Assembly: GCA_015055785.1 (NCBI GenBank)
Contig: SVHQ01000006.1
Coordinates: 1 to 27,973 of the forward strand
Direction: 5' to 3'
Origin: Clostridiales bacterium
Lineage (GTDB): Bacteria; Bacillota_A; Clostridia; Christensenellales; Borkfalkiaceae
DNA: 27,973 nucleotides
Part shown: in pieces, positions 6,910-15,637 of the stretch
Layout of the letters: every line of letters begins with the position of its first letter
Position numbering within the stretch: position 1 is the first letter of the stretch
The notes under the pieces: generated by a model
The model's database searches: none
The model's input: only the letters and a program-made list of their open reading frames with translations
Told to the model about the DNA's origin: nothing
Translations under genes and position numbers: made by a program

Positions 6910-9027
6910 TCAGCCCTGATTGCGAATATGTTCCCAATTTAACACTTCATAATAGAAACCAAGTTCTACGTCATACGTTCTAAACTCGCTCGTTTCCTCC
7001 GCCCATTCGTAACCACGAGGACGCCACCAAACATCCCGTTCTCTATGGAATAATGCCTCGGAAAGACGAACCATCGAAGGCAATGGACGATAGTTCCCCT
7101 TTAATTGTTCGACAAAGCGAATTAATTTTGATAAATTTTTTCGTGCCATTTTTAAGCGATATACGCTGCTTTCTTCTACCCCTAATTTTTCGTGCATCCA
7201 TTCTGCAAAGGCAATCGGTTCTTTATAAATCCCCTTCAAGGATTGCAAAATTGTCGCACACGCATCCAAATGCTTTTCAAAATCCTTTTGATTTGTATAT
7301 TGTGATTTTGCCGCTTTATCATAGCATTGATGAAACTTATCAAACCCTTGCACCGCTTTCAAAATATAGCTATGGCAAACAGCCGCAATCTTCAAAGCAT
7401 AGAAATATCCATCGTCCTTGCAAGCTTTTTGCGCCTGTTTATATAAAGCATTCAAACGCGCGACGAGTGCTTGATATTCATCCATTTTCCCGTCTAAATC
7501 GGTGATATTTTTGATATATACCGTCAAAGGATTATCCGTGTAAAACACCGATTTACGTATAGAGACCCCTTTTCTATCCGCAGGGAACATAGAAAGCAGC
7601 TCCCCGTAAAGATCCCCTGCCAAATGAAAATACTGCAAAAGCGCATCATCGTTCGTTGCGTAACGAACAAACAAATAATCTTTTTCAAATTTCTCACGGT
7701 CGCATTGACAAATAAACCCATTTTCATCTACGCCGCTCCACAGCATACACGCCCCTGCGGCTATGTTAAAATACGTTTGTTCGGCGTGATAGCCAAACCC
7801 GTTTATCCATTCGGTAATAATCCCGCCGCTTAATTTATATTTCAAAGTATCCTTAAACAACGCGCGTATATTCAAGTGCTGATCAAAGGACGGAATGGAC
7901 GTCATGCACCCGTGCGTAGATGCCGCAGACACGATATTGAACTGCTTTTCCGCGAAAAACTTAATGGATTTTTCACTCTCACCCGTGTACCACCAATCGT
8001 AAATGAGGGTACCATGTCTGAGTTCATTGAACATTTCAAGGTTTTTTTCTAAATATTTTTCATCGCAGAGTTTGCCGTCATATCTATTCTCGCCCGATAA
8101 AGTCAAGAGCATATCGCCCCATATACCCATAATAATTCCCTTCGTGGAAAGATAATCGCGGATTTTAATAAAATAGGAAAGCAGTACACCCGTTCTGCCT
8201 AAACGTTCGTATTCCTGCAAGCAATATTCATCCCCGCCGATATGTTCGACTTCATCCCCGCCAATATGGATAATTTCCGGCTCAAAAGCATCAATAATAT
8301 CATCCAAAGCACGAAAAACAAGTTCGTTTGCTTTTGGATTGTTTGGGCAAAGCGCTTTTGCCGTAGAAACTTTTGCACTGTTTTCCTTGTCCATATTTTC
8401 TTTCAAATCATTCAAGAGCTGAATGGAAAGGAAATCGGAAGTATGCCCTAAAACGTTGCAAGCAGGGATAATTTTTACGTTATACCCTTTTGCAAACGCT
8501 ACAATTTCCTTGGCATCTTGTGGCGTCATCATATCCTTACCGCAAATAGGCGGTAAAGAAGGAAATGCAAAATCCCATTCCAAGTATAAATACAAATAAT
8601 TTATACGTAATTTAGCAAGCTCAACAATATGTTTTTTCAGCCAATCCGCACGGTATTTTACATTGATTTGCGCATAGGAAACCTGCGCCCCTCGATGAGA
8701 AGTTTTAGGGGTATCTTTTATGCAAAGGCAGGGCAGGTATGCGTTGAATTGATTTTTTATCATATGCAACGTAATTGCACCGTACAAAAAACCTGCATAA
8801 TTAGACGCTTCAATGAGAATTTTTTCCTTGCAAATTTTTAAGGAATATTCTTCCGCCAAAAAGTCTTTTTGCTCTACAAATTCAACTTCAAAATCCCCTT
8901 CTTGCGCGATAAATTCACCGATCGCTCCCATCGGATTTTTACAATAAGGCTTTGCCGTCACATATTCGTCAAATATTTGCACTTCGCTTGGAAATGGCAA
9001 AATTTTCAAATCTTTGGCTTGCAACAT
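6910..9027 (-). CDS. GH20-type beta-N-acetylhexosaminidase
   Basis: The 705-residue protein opens with a GH20 domain-2-like alpha/beta region (to about 105), ending in the family join DTPKTSHRGAQVSYAQ. A TIM barrel follows with HLxWD-like LYLYLEWDFAFP (145-156), IIPACNVLGHTSDFL (186-200) and IIHIGGDEV (252-260). D258-E259 match the Asp-Glu pair of GH20, where Asp orients the N-acetyl group and Glu is the acid. The C-terminal 250 residues are helical and unassigned. The enzyme should release terminal beta-GlcNAc/GalNAc. No signal peptide, so probably cytoplasmic. Start 9027 follows AAGGAG. Unusually, the active-site motif is followed at once by a second HIGGDE (262-267), giving a longer loop than usual here. 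Confidence 0.85.
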   Translation of the reverse strand: MLQAKDLKILPFPSEVQIFDEYVTAKPYCKNPMGAIGEFIAQEGDFEVEFVEQKDFLAEEYSLKICKEKILIEASNYAGFLYGAITLHMIKNQFNAYLPCLCIKDTPKTSHRGAQVSYAQINVKYRADWLKKHIVELAKLRINYLYLYLEWDFAFPSLPPICGKDMMTPQDAKEIVAFAKGYNVKIIPACNVLGHTSDFLSIQLLNDLKENMDKENSAKVSTAKALCPNNPKANELVFRALDDIIDAFEPEIIHIGGDEVEHIGGDEYCLQEYERLGRTGVLLSYFIKIRDYLSTKGIIMGIWGDMLLTLSGENRYDGKLCDEKYLEKNLEMFNELRHGTLIYDWWYTGESEKSIKFFAEKQFNIVSAASTHGCMTSIPSFDQHLNIRALFKDTLKYKLSGGIITEWINGFGYHAEQTYFNIAAGACMLWSGVDENGFICQCDREKFEKDYLFVRYATNDDALLQYFHLAGDLYGELLSMFPADRKGVSIRKSVFYTDNPLTVYIKNITDLDGKMDEYQALVARLNALYKQAQKACKDDGYFYALKIAAVCHSYILKAVQGFDKFHQCYDKAAKSQYTNQKDFEKHLDACATILQSLKGIYKEPIAFAEWMHEKLGVEESSVYRLKMARKNLSKLIRFVEQLKGNYRPLPSMVRLSEALFHRERDVWWRPRGYEWAEETSEFRTYDVELGFYYEVLNWEHIRNQG
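8227..8268 (-). repeat. Near-perfect tandem 18-bp repeat encoding HIGGDE twice in the GH20 active site
   Basis: Plus-strand ttcatccccgccgatatg (8227-8244) and ttcatccccgccaatatg (8251-8268) match at 17 of 18 bases in a 24-base register. They encode HIGGDEVE-HIGGDE at residues 254-267. This looks like a short in-frame duplication in the catalytic loop. Confidence 0.75.
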
Positions 9028-9046
9028 ACTATTATTTCTCCTTGTT

Positions 9047-10351
9047 TTATAACGTAATGCCTTTGAATGTAAGCAAACGTTTTTGTTCTTCCGTCAACGC
9101 ATCCAAAGCAATCGGCTTATCTTGTTCTCTTAATCCTTTTTGATTGATATCGCCAAGCAAGCTCCAACTGCGATTGCTTTCGCCTTTCGCATAGTCAGAA
9201 TCCTTCGGTTCGCAATAGTTTTTCGTATAATTTGTGAAATCGATAATTCTTTCTTGACTTGTCAATAAGTCCTTTTTAATCGCCATACGGAATGTATCGT
9301 TCATATACCAAGAAATTTGCTCGTTGGCTAAACTTCCCCCAACGCCCATGCCTTGATGCACGAAACGATAATCCAATCCTCTGTTGTCCTTATTGACTTC
9401 GCGGAAACGTTCGCCAAGTTCCCCAAGCGTAATAATTTCCAAATCAGGATACTTTTCCGACAAACGCTTAAAGAATGTATACACCGTATCCCCGTCAAAA
9501 TGCATTGCGTGCGAACCGTCTTGTTCAATCAAACAAAGTTCCCAAATGCTCGCCGCTAAACCAAAATTCCCGTTTCTATAAAAATTCTCGCCCAGCATTT
9601 GATCGGCTGTATTGAGCATAATCTCTATGCCTTTTTCATTCCCGTAAGGACGAAGTGTTTCAATCGGTCCGCAACCCATACGGCTGTTATACCCCTCTGC
9701 CGTTATTCCGCAGTACGTCGCGCAAAGAAAATCCACCGTCCAGCCGTCAAAATTCACGCAATCGATAAAATCTTCCGTGTTTTGCGCTGGTTTGCAAAAA
9801 TGTTCTTTGGACGGATAATAGGGATAGCAAATAGAGCCTTCCCCGTCTTGATTATCCACATAATATTGGCTGAAAATATTACCTTGCGCAACGTGAATGC
9901 CACGATTGGACAAATGTTCTAGCACTTCCGACGGCAAAAAACCGCCAATCACCGATTTCGGCAAATACTTTTCACCCATCATATTTTTCAAAAGCTGTAA
10001 CGCTTCGTCAATATGTGCTTTGGCTTGCACTCTCGGTATGTAAGCACCCACAAAATAACCGCCGATAATATACGTGATATCATCCCCATACACGTTTGCA
10101 TATTCTTTGGCAAGACGGCGAAGTTCTTGATATTGCTCGCTTTCATCTTGCAATGCGGAATGGCTAAATGCAATGGTAATCTTTGCGGACGGCACCGCTT
10201 TCGCAATCGCCTCACGGTACTTTTTCAAATTTTGCGGTGTGTTTTCCGCACGTTCATCAAACCCCAAATAGACGTTTGGCGCGACTTCGATTTGATTTAA
10301 CCGTACAATAATGGTAAAACAATAATATCTACCCGTTAATTTTTTATCCAT
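9047..10351 (-). CDS. DUF3863-like protein of unknown function (possible polysaccharide deacetylase/GH57-like fold)
   Basis: The 434-residue protein begins MDKKLTGRYYCFTIIVRLNQIEV and has conserved-looking blocks IIGGYFVGAYIPRVQAKAHIDEAL, VIGGFLPSEVLEHLSNRGIHVAQGNIFSQYYVD and GWTVDFLCATYCGITAEGYNSRMGCGPIETLRPYG. From memory these resemble DUF3863 proteins, known mainly from Bacteroides polysaccharide loci. Alternating beta strands and helices, a late HAMHFDGDTVYTFFKRLSEKYPDLEIITLGEL segment and a NRG-IHVAQGN motif suggest a distorted TIM-type (deacetylase or GH57-like) barrel, but I cannot point to certain catalytic residues. No signal peptide. The start ATG overlaps the end of the rhamnosidase-esterase gene by 8 bases (ATGGATAA), so translation is probably coupled. 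It is probably an uncharacterised carbohydrate-active enzyme. Confidence 0.6.
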   Translation of the reverse strand: MDKKLTGRYYCFTIIVRLNQIEVAPNVYLGFDERAENTPQNLKKYREAIAKAVPSAKITIAFSHSALQDESEQYQELRRLAKEYANVYGDDITYIIGGYFVGAYIPRVQAKAHIDEALQLLKNMMGEKYLPKSVIGGFLPSEVLEHLSNRGIHVAQGNIFSQYYVDNQDGEGSICYPYYPSKEHFCKPAQNTEDFIDCVNFDGWTVDFLCATYCGITAEGYNSRMGCGPIETLRPYGNEKGIEIMLNTADQMLGENFYRNGNFGLAASIWELCLIEQDGSHAMHFDGDTVYTFFKRLSEKYPDLEIITLGELGERFREVNKDNRGLDYRFVHQGMGVGGSLANEQISWYMNDTFRMAIKKDLLTSQERIIDFTNYTKNYCEPKDSDYAKGESNRSWSLLGDINQKGLREQDKPIALDALTEEQKRLLTFKGITL

Positions 10352-13286
10352 TGATAATATCCCTCACGAAACAATCCAAAGCCGTGTCATCCAAGTCCAA
10401 TTCATGTTTTCCGTCAAATTCCTTAAACGTCAACACATCCGAATGTCCTGCTTGCTTTACATAATTTTCCAAACGAGCGCGTTCAAACTGACAATCGCTG
10501 GCAGGAAATGCTTCATCTTCTTTTGCCACTTCTATATACAGCTTTCTCGGCAACACCAAAGACGCCACTTCCGTATCAAAGAATGTATTTTCCGCGTTAA
10601 AGTACGTCCAATCATGCCAATTATGTTTCGTTCTATCACTAAACCAACAAGAAGAATACGTTGCAAAAACACGTGTATCCAACGCACCAAAATGCAATGC
10701 ATACATACCGCCATAGGACAAACCGACTACGCCTACTCGCTGTGTATCCGTTTCTTCATCCTCCATCCACCAATCGAGCATTTTACGCAAACATTGCACT
10801 TCAAAAGCCGTAATACTGCCCCCTAATTGCAACAATCTGCGATTCAGCCAGCCTCTATCGTTTTCACTGCCATAGATTGCCGAATTCCATAAAAGCAGCT
10901 GCGGCGCAAAAACTTTCACGCCCGTACGCAACACTCTATTTACCATATGGTTATAATTACTGCTATCCACAAACAAATCGCCAAGGATTTCCGAAGAACC
11001 GCCGCCGCCATGCAACGCGATAATCAATTTTTCCTTTTTGGTCGGTTTTTCTTCCTTTTCATACAAAATACCGCTAAAAGGAATAGTGCCGTTCAATAAG
11101 AACGTGTATCTCGTACTGCGCACTCCGTTATGCACGAGTATCAGTTCCTTTTTCAACAAAGCCGTCTTGCCCCAGTCGTCCATTAAGGGTTTACCCAATA
11201 TGGTTTCCAAAGCTTTACGTCTTTCTTCCAAAGGCAACGCAAGAATAGCATCACGATTTTTATGCGTTTCTTTCGAGCAAGCGTTCACGTACTGCAAAAC
11301 ACTTTCCGCATAATCATTTCGAGAGGGAATGTCCCTTATTTCAAACGCTTCTTTAAGGGGCGGTTTTTTATCTCCGCATACGCCGAATAAATTGTAATAA
11401 TATACGGGCAATGCGCTCCAACCGTGGCAAAGACTGCCTGCGTAATGGAAGTCCTCCTCCCCTTTAATCGTTTCCCAGAAAGACGTTGCACCGCAATCGA
11501 GCATATAGCCATACGTCGCATCGATATCTTCCAAAATGAGTTCCGTATATTTTTCTTTATTTGTTTTCAACAAAGCATCATAACGGAAAATGCTCATAGA
11601 TAAGGTATTTTTCACCCAATCCGTGTTATTATCCGCTAATTTTTCGCAAATAATTTCCGCTTGTTCTTTATCGCAAACTTCCGCCAACACGCAAAGCGCA
11701 TTTGCCAACTGACTGTAATCTTCTCTATCCGAATACGTTTGGTATAAACCTGTTGCTTGCACGTAGAAGGTTTCGTGCATTTTTTTATTTAAGGCAATAC
11801 GTAAATCTTGATAATGGAACACTTTTTGATAATTTTGCGTAAGCGCAAAAAGGGTAGCTGTTTTATCCAAGGCAATTGATAAAAACGCATTGATTAACAC
11901 ATCGTATTCGTTTCTTACCTTTTTACTGCCGTCCAATTCAAAGAACGCGCCGTCTAACACGCCTGCCCATTCATAGAAATGCCAAATGCCTTCTTCGCTG
12001 ACCGTCTTAAACAAACCGCTTTCATCCACTTTATCCAAGAAGAAACTCAACATTTTCTCAATCTTTGGCAACATTTCCAACGCCAAAGCGGTGTCTTGGG
12101 TAAATTGCGTATATTCAAGCACCATCGTCGCGAACGCAAGCGAGAACGATGGAATGGTGATAGGCACGTCGGCAGGGAAACATAATTCAAACAAACCGTT
12201 TTCTTTTTGCCCTGCTGCAATCAAACGTATTGCCGACGCCACACATTCCGCGTTGTCAAAACCATAATATCCGCAAAGCATTTGATTTCGCGTGTCCATG
12301 ATATACATAGACTGCTCTCTCCAAGGGCAATCTTCGTAATGTTCGTGCAAGCAAAGCTGTAAAGTACGCAAAGAAGTTTCGTAAATTTGCTTTCTTCTGG
12401 GATTGTCAATTTGATAAGGTTTTATTGTCAAGGGATATTCCGTTTCTCTTAAACCAATCCAACCAAGTTCCGCTTCCCCTTCGATAATTTGCAAATATCT
12501 GCAACCCAAACGGCGGAACGAACCTAAAAATTCTACCCATTCGCCATTACCAATCAATTCCACGGTGAAATCTCTGCCGTCAATGAAATGACGCACACCG
12601 CCGTCAACGATATGTTCCCCGAACGCAACAACAATCTTTTCGCCAGCATTCGCCTTAAATTTTATAGATAAAAATCCACAGCTTTCACGGCCCAAATCGT
12701 AAAGCTGCTTTGCTTCATCGATCAATTCCCCTTCCGTTATCGGCTGTAATTGCAATTTTTGATTAGGGCGCTTGATTAAATTTTGACCAAATCCTGCCGC
12801 CGACACAGCGCTTTCCCAAACGTATTTTTGCGTTCTGCTATCATAACAATAAGAGAAACCAAGCTGCACCGTAATAATCTTATTTTTATGGCTGACAAAG
12901 CCCTGCGCAAGCGCTGAACGCATACCTGCCCTGCTGTAAGCGAGAATTTCGCCCCTTTCATTTTCCATTTCAAACAACAATCCCGCCCCGCAATCTTTGT
13001 AGGTGGAAAAGCTTTTTCCGATATACCACGCTATAACAAGCACTTCATTTTCGCCTTCTTTGAGATAAGAAGAAACGTCCAATTCATCATACACTTTATA
13101 GTGCGCAAAATCCGCATATTGCCCAAACGCCACAAGCGTACCATTGATATACACGTTATAATCGCCTGCGACAGAAATACGCATTGTTGTTTTTGCAATT
13201 TTATCCACGTGAAACGTATCGTAAAACGCGCCGTATTCATCCGATTCAGGTTGTTTATTCAGCCAAATCCATTCCGCTTTTTTCAT
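10344..13286 (-). CDS. GH78-like alpha-L-rhamnosidase fused to a C-terminal alpha/beta-hydrolase esterase
   Basis: This 980-residue protein is bifunctional by sequence. Residues 1-640 are GH78-like: a beta-rich N-terminal region (AEWIWLNK, ISVAGDYNVYINGTLV), then an (alpha/alpha)6 domain with D319, E324 and D331 in YEDCPWREQSMYIMDTRNQ. Their spacing matches the catalytic acids of Bacillus RhaB, and SFWE (E605) fits the general base. Residues 640-720 form a helical linker. Residues 720-980 are an alpha/beta hydrolase of the dienelactone hydrolase/acetyl-xylan-esterase type: LIIALHGGGGSS (oxyanion region, 754-765), GLSYGGMYAL with nucleophile S857, and GKHELD with H961; D924 in EVAKEDEAF is the likely acid. 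No signal peptide, so it acts inside the cell. Coupling one esterase to a rhamnosidase suggests that acyl groups block rhamnose removal. The gene lies 1 base after the oxidoreductase stop. Confidence 0.85.
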   Translation of the reverse strand: MKKAEWIWLNKQPESDEYGAFYDTFHVDKIAKTTMRISVAGDYNVYINGTLVAFGQYADFAHYKVYDELDVSSYLKEGENEVLVIAWYIGKSFSTYKDCGAGLLFEMENERGEILAYSRAGMRSALAQGFVSHKNKIITVQLGFSYCYDSRTQKYVWESAVSAAGFGQNLIKRPNQKLQLQPITEGELIDEAKQLYDLGRESCGFLSIKFKANAGEKIVVAFGEHIVDGGVRHFIDGRDFTVELIGNGEWVEFLGSFRRLGCRYLQIIEGEAELGWIGLRETEYPLTIKPYQIDNPRRKQIYETSLRTLQLCLHEHYEDCPWREQSMYIMDTRNQMLCGYYGFDNAECVASAIRLIAAGQKENGLFELCFPADVPITIPSFSLAFATMVLEYTQFTQDTALALEMLPKIEKMLSFFLDKVDESGLFKTVSEEGIWHFYEWAGVLDGAFFELDGSKKVRNEYDVLINAFLSIALDKTATLFALTQNYQKVFHYQDLRIALNKKMHETFYVQATGLYQTYSDREDYSQLANALCVLAEVCDKEQAEIICEKLADNNTDWVKNTLSMSIFRYDALLKTNKEKYTELILEDIDATYGYMLDCGATSFWETIKGEEDFHYAGSLCHGWSALPVYYYNLFGVCGDKKPPLKEAFEIRDIPSRNDYAESVLQYVNACSKETHKNRDAILALPLEERRKALETILGKPLMDDWGKTALLKKELILVHNGVRSTRYTFLLNGTIPFSGILYEKEEKPTKKEKLIIALHGGGGSSEILGDLFVDSSNYNHMVNRVLRTGVKVFAPQLLLWNSAIYGSENDRGWLNRRLLQLGGSITAFEVQCLRKMLDWWMEDEETDTQRVGVVGLSYGGMYALHFGALDTRVFATYSSCWFSDRTKHNWHDWTYFNAENTFFDTEVASLVLPRKLYIEVAKEDEAFPASDCQFERARLENYVKQAGHSDVLTFKEFDGKHELDLDDTALDCFVRDIING

Positions 13287-13287
13287 A

Positions 13288-14583
13288 TCAAAATTCCTTT
13301 ATTTCCTTAATTACGCCATCTTCCATAGATTCATCCGCTTTATACACGCAAAGATGTCCATAGATGCTATCTTGAATTTTTGTACAAGAAATGCTGGGTT
13401 TTTCTTTTCTCAGCATACGGATAAAGTCGATAATAATCCCTTCATCACCGCCTGCATGGTGGTCGTTTTCGGGAATATCCTTGCGCACGTCATAGCTCTT
13501 TTCGGTATATTCAGCCGTTTCAAAATCATATTTACGCACGTGGTATACGCAAGTTTCTATCATACCGTCGATTTCCCCTTCCGTACCCATTACGCGAATC
13601 GTTCTGCAAGGTCTAATTGCGCCTTGAATCATACTATGCGTTGCCGTACTGCCGTTCCTAAACTGCATAATCACCGCTTGATGGTCCACCAAATCCGATT
13701 TCGTCTTGAACGCGCATTCGCCGTGTGGATTAAACGTCTTTAAGGACTGCGTTTTCTCTTCACGCGTAGCCTGTTCGTAAGGCTTGTTCAAGCATTGCCA
13801 AGAATACCAAGGGAATCTATCATTTTTCACATAAATCGACTGCGCGGAATAACGGCAATCGTTTACGTGGGGACAATCCACCAAACATTTCGTCCCTGCT
13901 TGCACGGGTGCTTTTTCGGGTACAATGAAATCTCTTCCGCCAAAGCTCGCCACCTTTGTGGGCTGTGTGGTGTTATTTAACCAGCAAAGCAAATCCAAAT
14001 CGTGACAGCATTTCGCAAGCAACATCGAACTTCCGCACTTTTCACGACTGTTCCATTTTCCGCGGATATAGGAATTTGACGAATGGGCAACGCCTACGTT
14101 TTCACTTGTTTCAATATGTACGATTTCCCCGATTTCGCCCGATGCAATCACTTCTTTGATACTGCGATAAAAAGGCGTATAACGAAGCACATGGCATACC
14201 ATCAGCAAACAGCCGTTTTCTTCCGCTATACGTTGAATTTCCAACAACTGCTCGATGTTATTCACAACGGGTTTTTCCAACAACATATGGTAACCTGCTT
14301 TCAAAAGCGGAATTGCCGTTTGATAATGATATTCATCCATCGTGGCATTGACAACGCCATCCGCTTGAATACCCAGCGCTTCACGCTTAGAAAGAAATTC
14401 TTCCACGCTCTCAAAACAATGCGCTCTCGGAACTCCGTACATTGCTGAACCTTCTTCCAATTTATTTATATCAGGATCGACGATTGCCACCACCTGCAAA
14501 TTTTCAGGCGCTTGCAAGGCATATTTACAATAGCACGTGGCGCGTTCGCCGTTGCCAACAATTACAACTTTAATCGGTTTCAT
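13288..14583 (-). CDS. Gfo/Idh/MocA-family NAD(P)-dependent oxidoreductase
   Basis: The 431-residue protein has an N-terminal Rossmann fold (IKVVIVGNGERATCYCKYA; the usual GxGxRG is GNGERA), the family motif EKPV (103-106) and a C-terminal alpha/beta domain with KCCHDLDLLCW, where H194 and D195 fit the usual catalytic positions. Family members oxidise or reduce sugar hydroxyls, or cleave glycosides by a redox-elimination route (3-keto intermediates). A Cys cluster (C233, C237, C243 in TKCLVDCPHVNDCRY) with a nearby Trp/Tyr-rich stretch is found in a subset of the family and could bind a metal. No signal peptide. The start overlaps the SGNH esterase stop as ATGA (14580-14583), so the two are translationally coupled. 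The substrate is unknown; oxidation of a rare or deacetylated sugar is plausible. Confidence 0.85.
   Translation of the reverse strand: MKPIKVVIVGNGERATCYCKYALQAPENLQVVAIVDPDINKLEEGSAMYGVPRAHCFESVEEFLSKREALGIQADGVVNATMDEYHYQTAIPLLKAGYHMLLEKPVVNNIEQLLEIQRIAEENGCLLMVCHVLRYTPFYRSIKEVIASGEIGEIVHIETSENVGVAHSSNSYIRGKWNSREKCGSSMLLAKCCHDLDLLCWLNNTTQPTKVASFGGRDFIVPEKAPVQAGTKCLVDCPHVNDCRYSAQSIYVKNDRFPWYSWQCLNKPYEQATREEKTQSLKTFNPHGECAFKTKSDLVDHQAVIMQFRNGSTATHSMIQGAIRPCRTIRVMGTEGEIDGMIETCVYHVRKYDFETAEYTEKSYDVRKDIPENDHHAGGDEGIIIDFIRMLRKEKPSISCTKIQDSIYGHLCVYKADESMEDGVIKEIKEF
14580..14583 (-). other. ATGA stop/start overlap joining the SGNH esterase and the oxidoreductase
   Basis: The TGA stop of the esterase gene shares bases with the ATG of the Gfo/Idh/MocA gene. 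This is a classic translational-coupling arrangement and shows that TGA works as a stop in this genome. Confidence 0.85.
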
Positions 14584-15617
14584 ATTCTCATCTCCTTATC
14601 CGTCGTTAACAAATACGTCAATGCATCTGCATAAAAACGGTAAATAAAATCATTCGGGTGATTAAAATTATTCCCCGAAATTTCACAATACGCCTTCGTT
14701 TGCAAATAGTACTCCGTAATAGAAAGCATATCCATAAAGGCGTAATTTTCCTTTTCGCACAACCCTTTTAACTCAACGCCGTATTCCTTTCTCAACAGCA
14801 AATGATACAATTCACTGTCGGGATTTGGCAATATGGAAGAAATTAAAAGCACCGCGCAATCTTGATTTTTGCGTTCCTGCAAAATTGTACGCACGTTTGC
14901 CATATATTCTTCGCACGGCAAATCCGCCGTAGCGTCATTCATACCAAACGCTACAATCAACAAATCACATTCTTCAATCTTCTCATTTGCGCACTCCGCG
15001 CCCCATTCCGTACCATAACCCGATCTTGAACGATTGATAAGGGTTATTTTTTCATTAGAATAATACGCACGCGCATTCAAAACGGCTTGTTCATACCAAG
15101 CCTTCTCAAACGGCGGAAATGCCCCTTCGCCGCTGGAATTCGCCGCGTTGGAAATGCTATCGCCGTATAAGATAATCTTCACTTCTTCCCCGCGCTTTGC
15201 TTTATCACGCAAAGCAGAAAGCGCTGCGGGATAATACGCCGTTTGCGGAAAGTTTGGCGTTTCGGCAAGGTAGGTGACACGATATTGGAAAGACGCCAAC
15301 TGCGCCACGTCCATCAATAAAACGTCAAAAATTTTATACTCCGCACCCGTATGTTTAATATGAGCAGGCAGGTTTTTGACGTACAGCCATTCCTTGTTCA
15401 TAAAGCGCGCTTTATCGCTTTTTAACAACAACGTATTGTTTTCCACAACAAAGTCTTCTTCCGACAGCGCTTCGTCGGTGATGGGGTTATACACTTTCAA
15501 AACAGCAATAGGACGCTCAGAAAGCGTGGCTTTCACCACCCCGTTCTCTTGAATGAAAACAACGGGTTCTTCTGAAATCGTCCTATTGTCGTAAACAGAT
15601 AAATACATCTCTTTCAT
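14580..15617 (-). CDS. SGNH/GDSL-family esterase with an N-terminal beta-domain
   Basis: Of 345 residues, about 1-145 form a beta-rich domain of the kind often placed before carbohydrate esterases, and the rest is an SGNH hydrolase. The blocks are IILYGDSISNAAN (nucleophile S154), SRSGYGTEWG (block II Gly), IVAFGMNDAT (block III Asn, N227) and NNFNHPNDF (block V His, H320). Position -3 to the His is Asn (N317) rather than the usual Asp, so the catalytic acid may be absent or replaced; some active family members tolerate this. The likely job is removing acetyl or other acyl groups from sugars. No signal peptide. The ribosome site is weak, and the start lies 20 bases after the GH3 stop. The gene ends in TGA within the ATGA start of the oxidoreductase gene. 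Confidence 0.85.
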   Translation of the reverse strand: MKEMYLSVYDNRTISEEPVVFIQENGVVKATLSERPIAVLKVYNPITDEALSEEDFVVENNTLLLKSDKARFMNKEWLYVKNLPAHIKHTGAEYKIFDVLLMDVAQLASFQYRVTYLAETPNFPQTAYYPAALSALRDKAKRGEEVKIILYGDSISNAANSSGEGAFPPFEKAWYEQAVLNARAYYSNEKITLINRSRSGYGTEWGAECANEKIEECDLLIVAFGMNDATADLPCEEYMANVRTILQERKNQDCAVLLISSILPNPDSELYHLLLRKEYGVELKGLCEKENYAFMDMLSITEYYLQTKAYCEISGNNFNHPNDFIYRFYADALTYLLTTDKEMRI

Positions 15618-15637
15618 TTTTTATCCATTTCTTTTGC

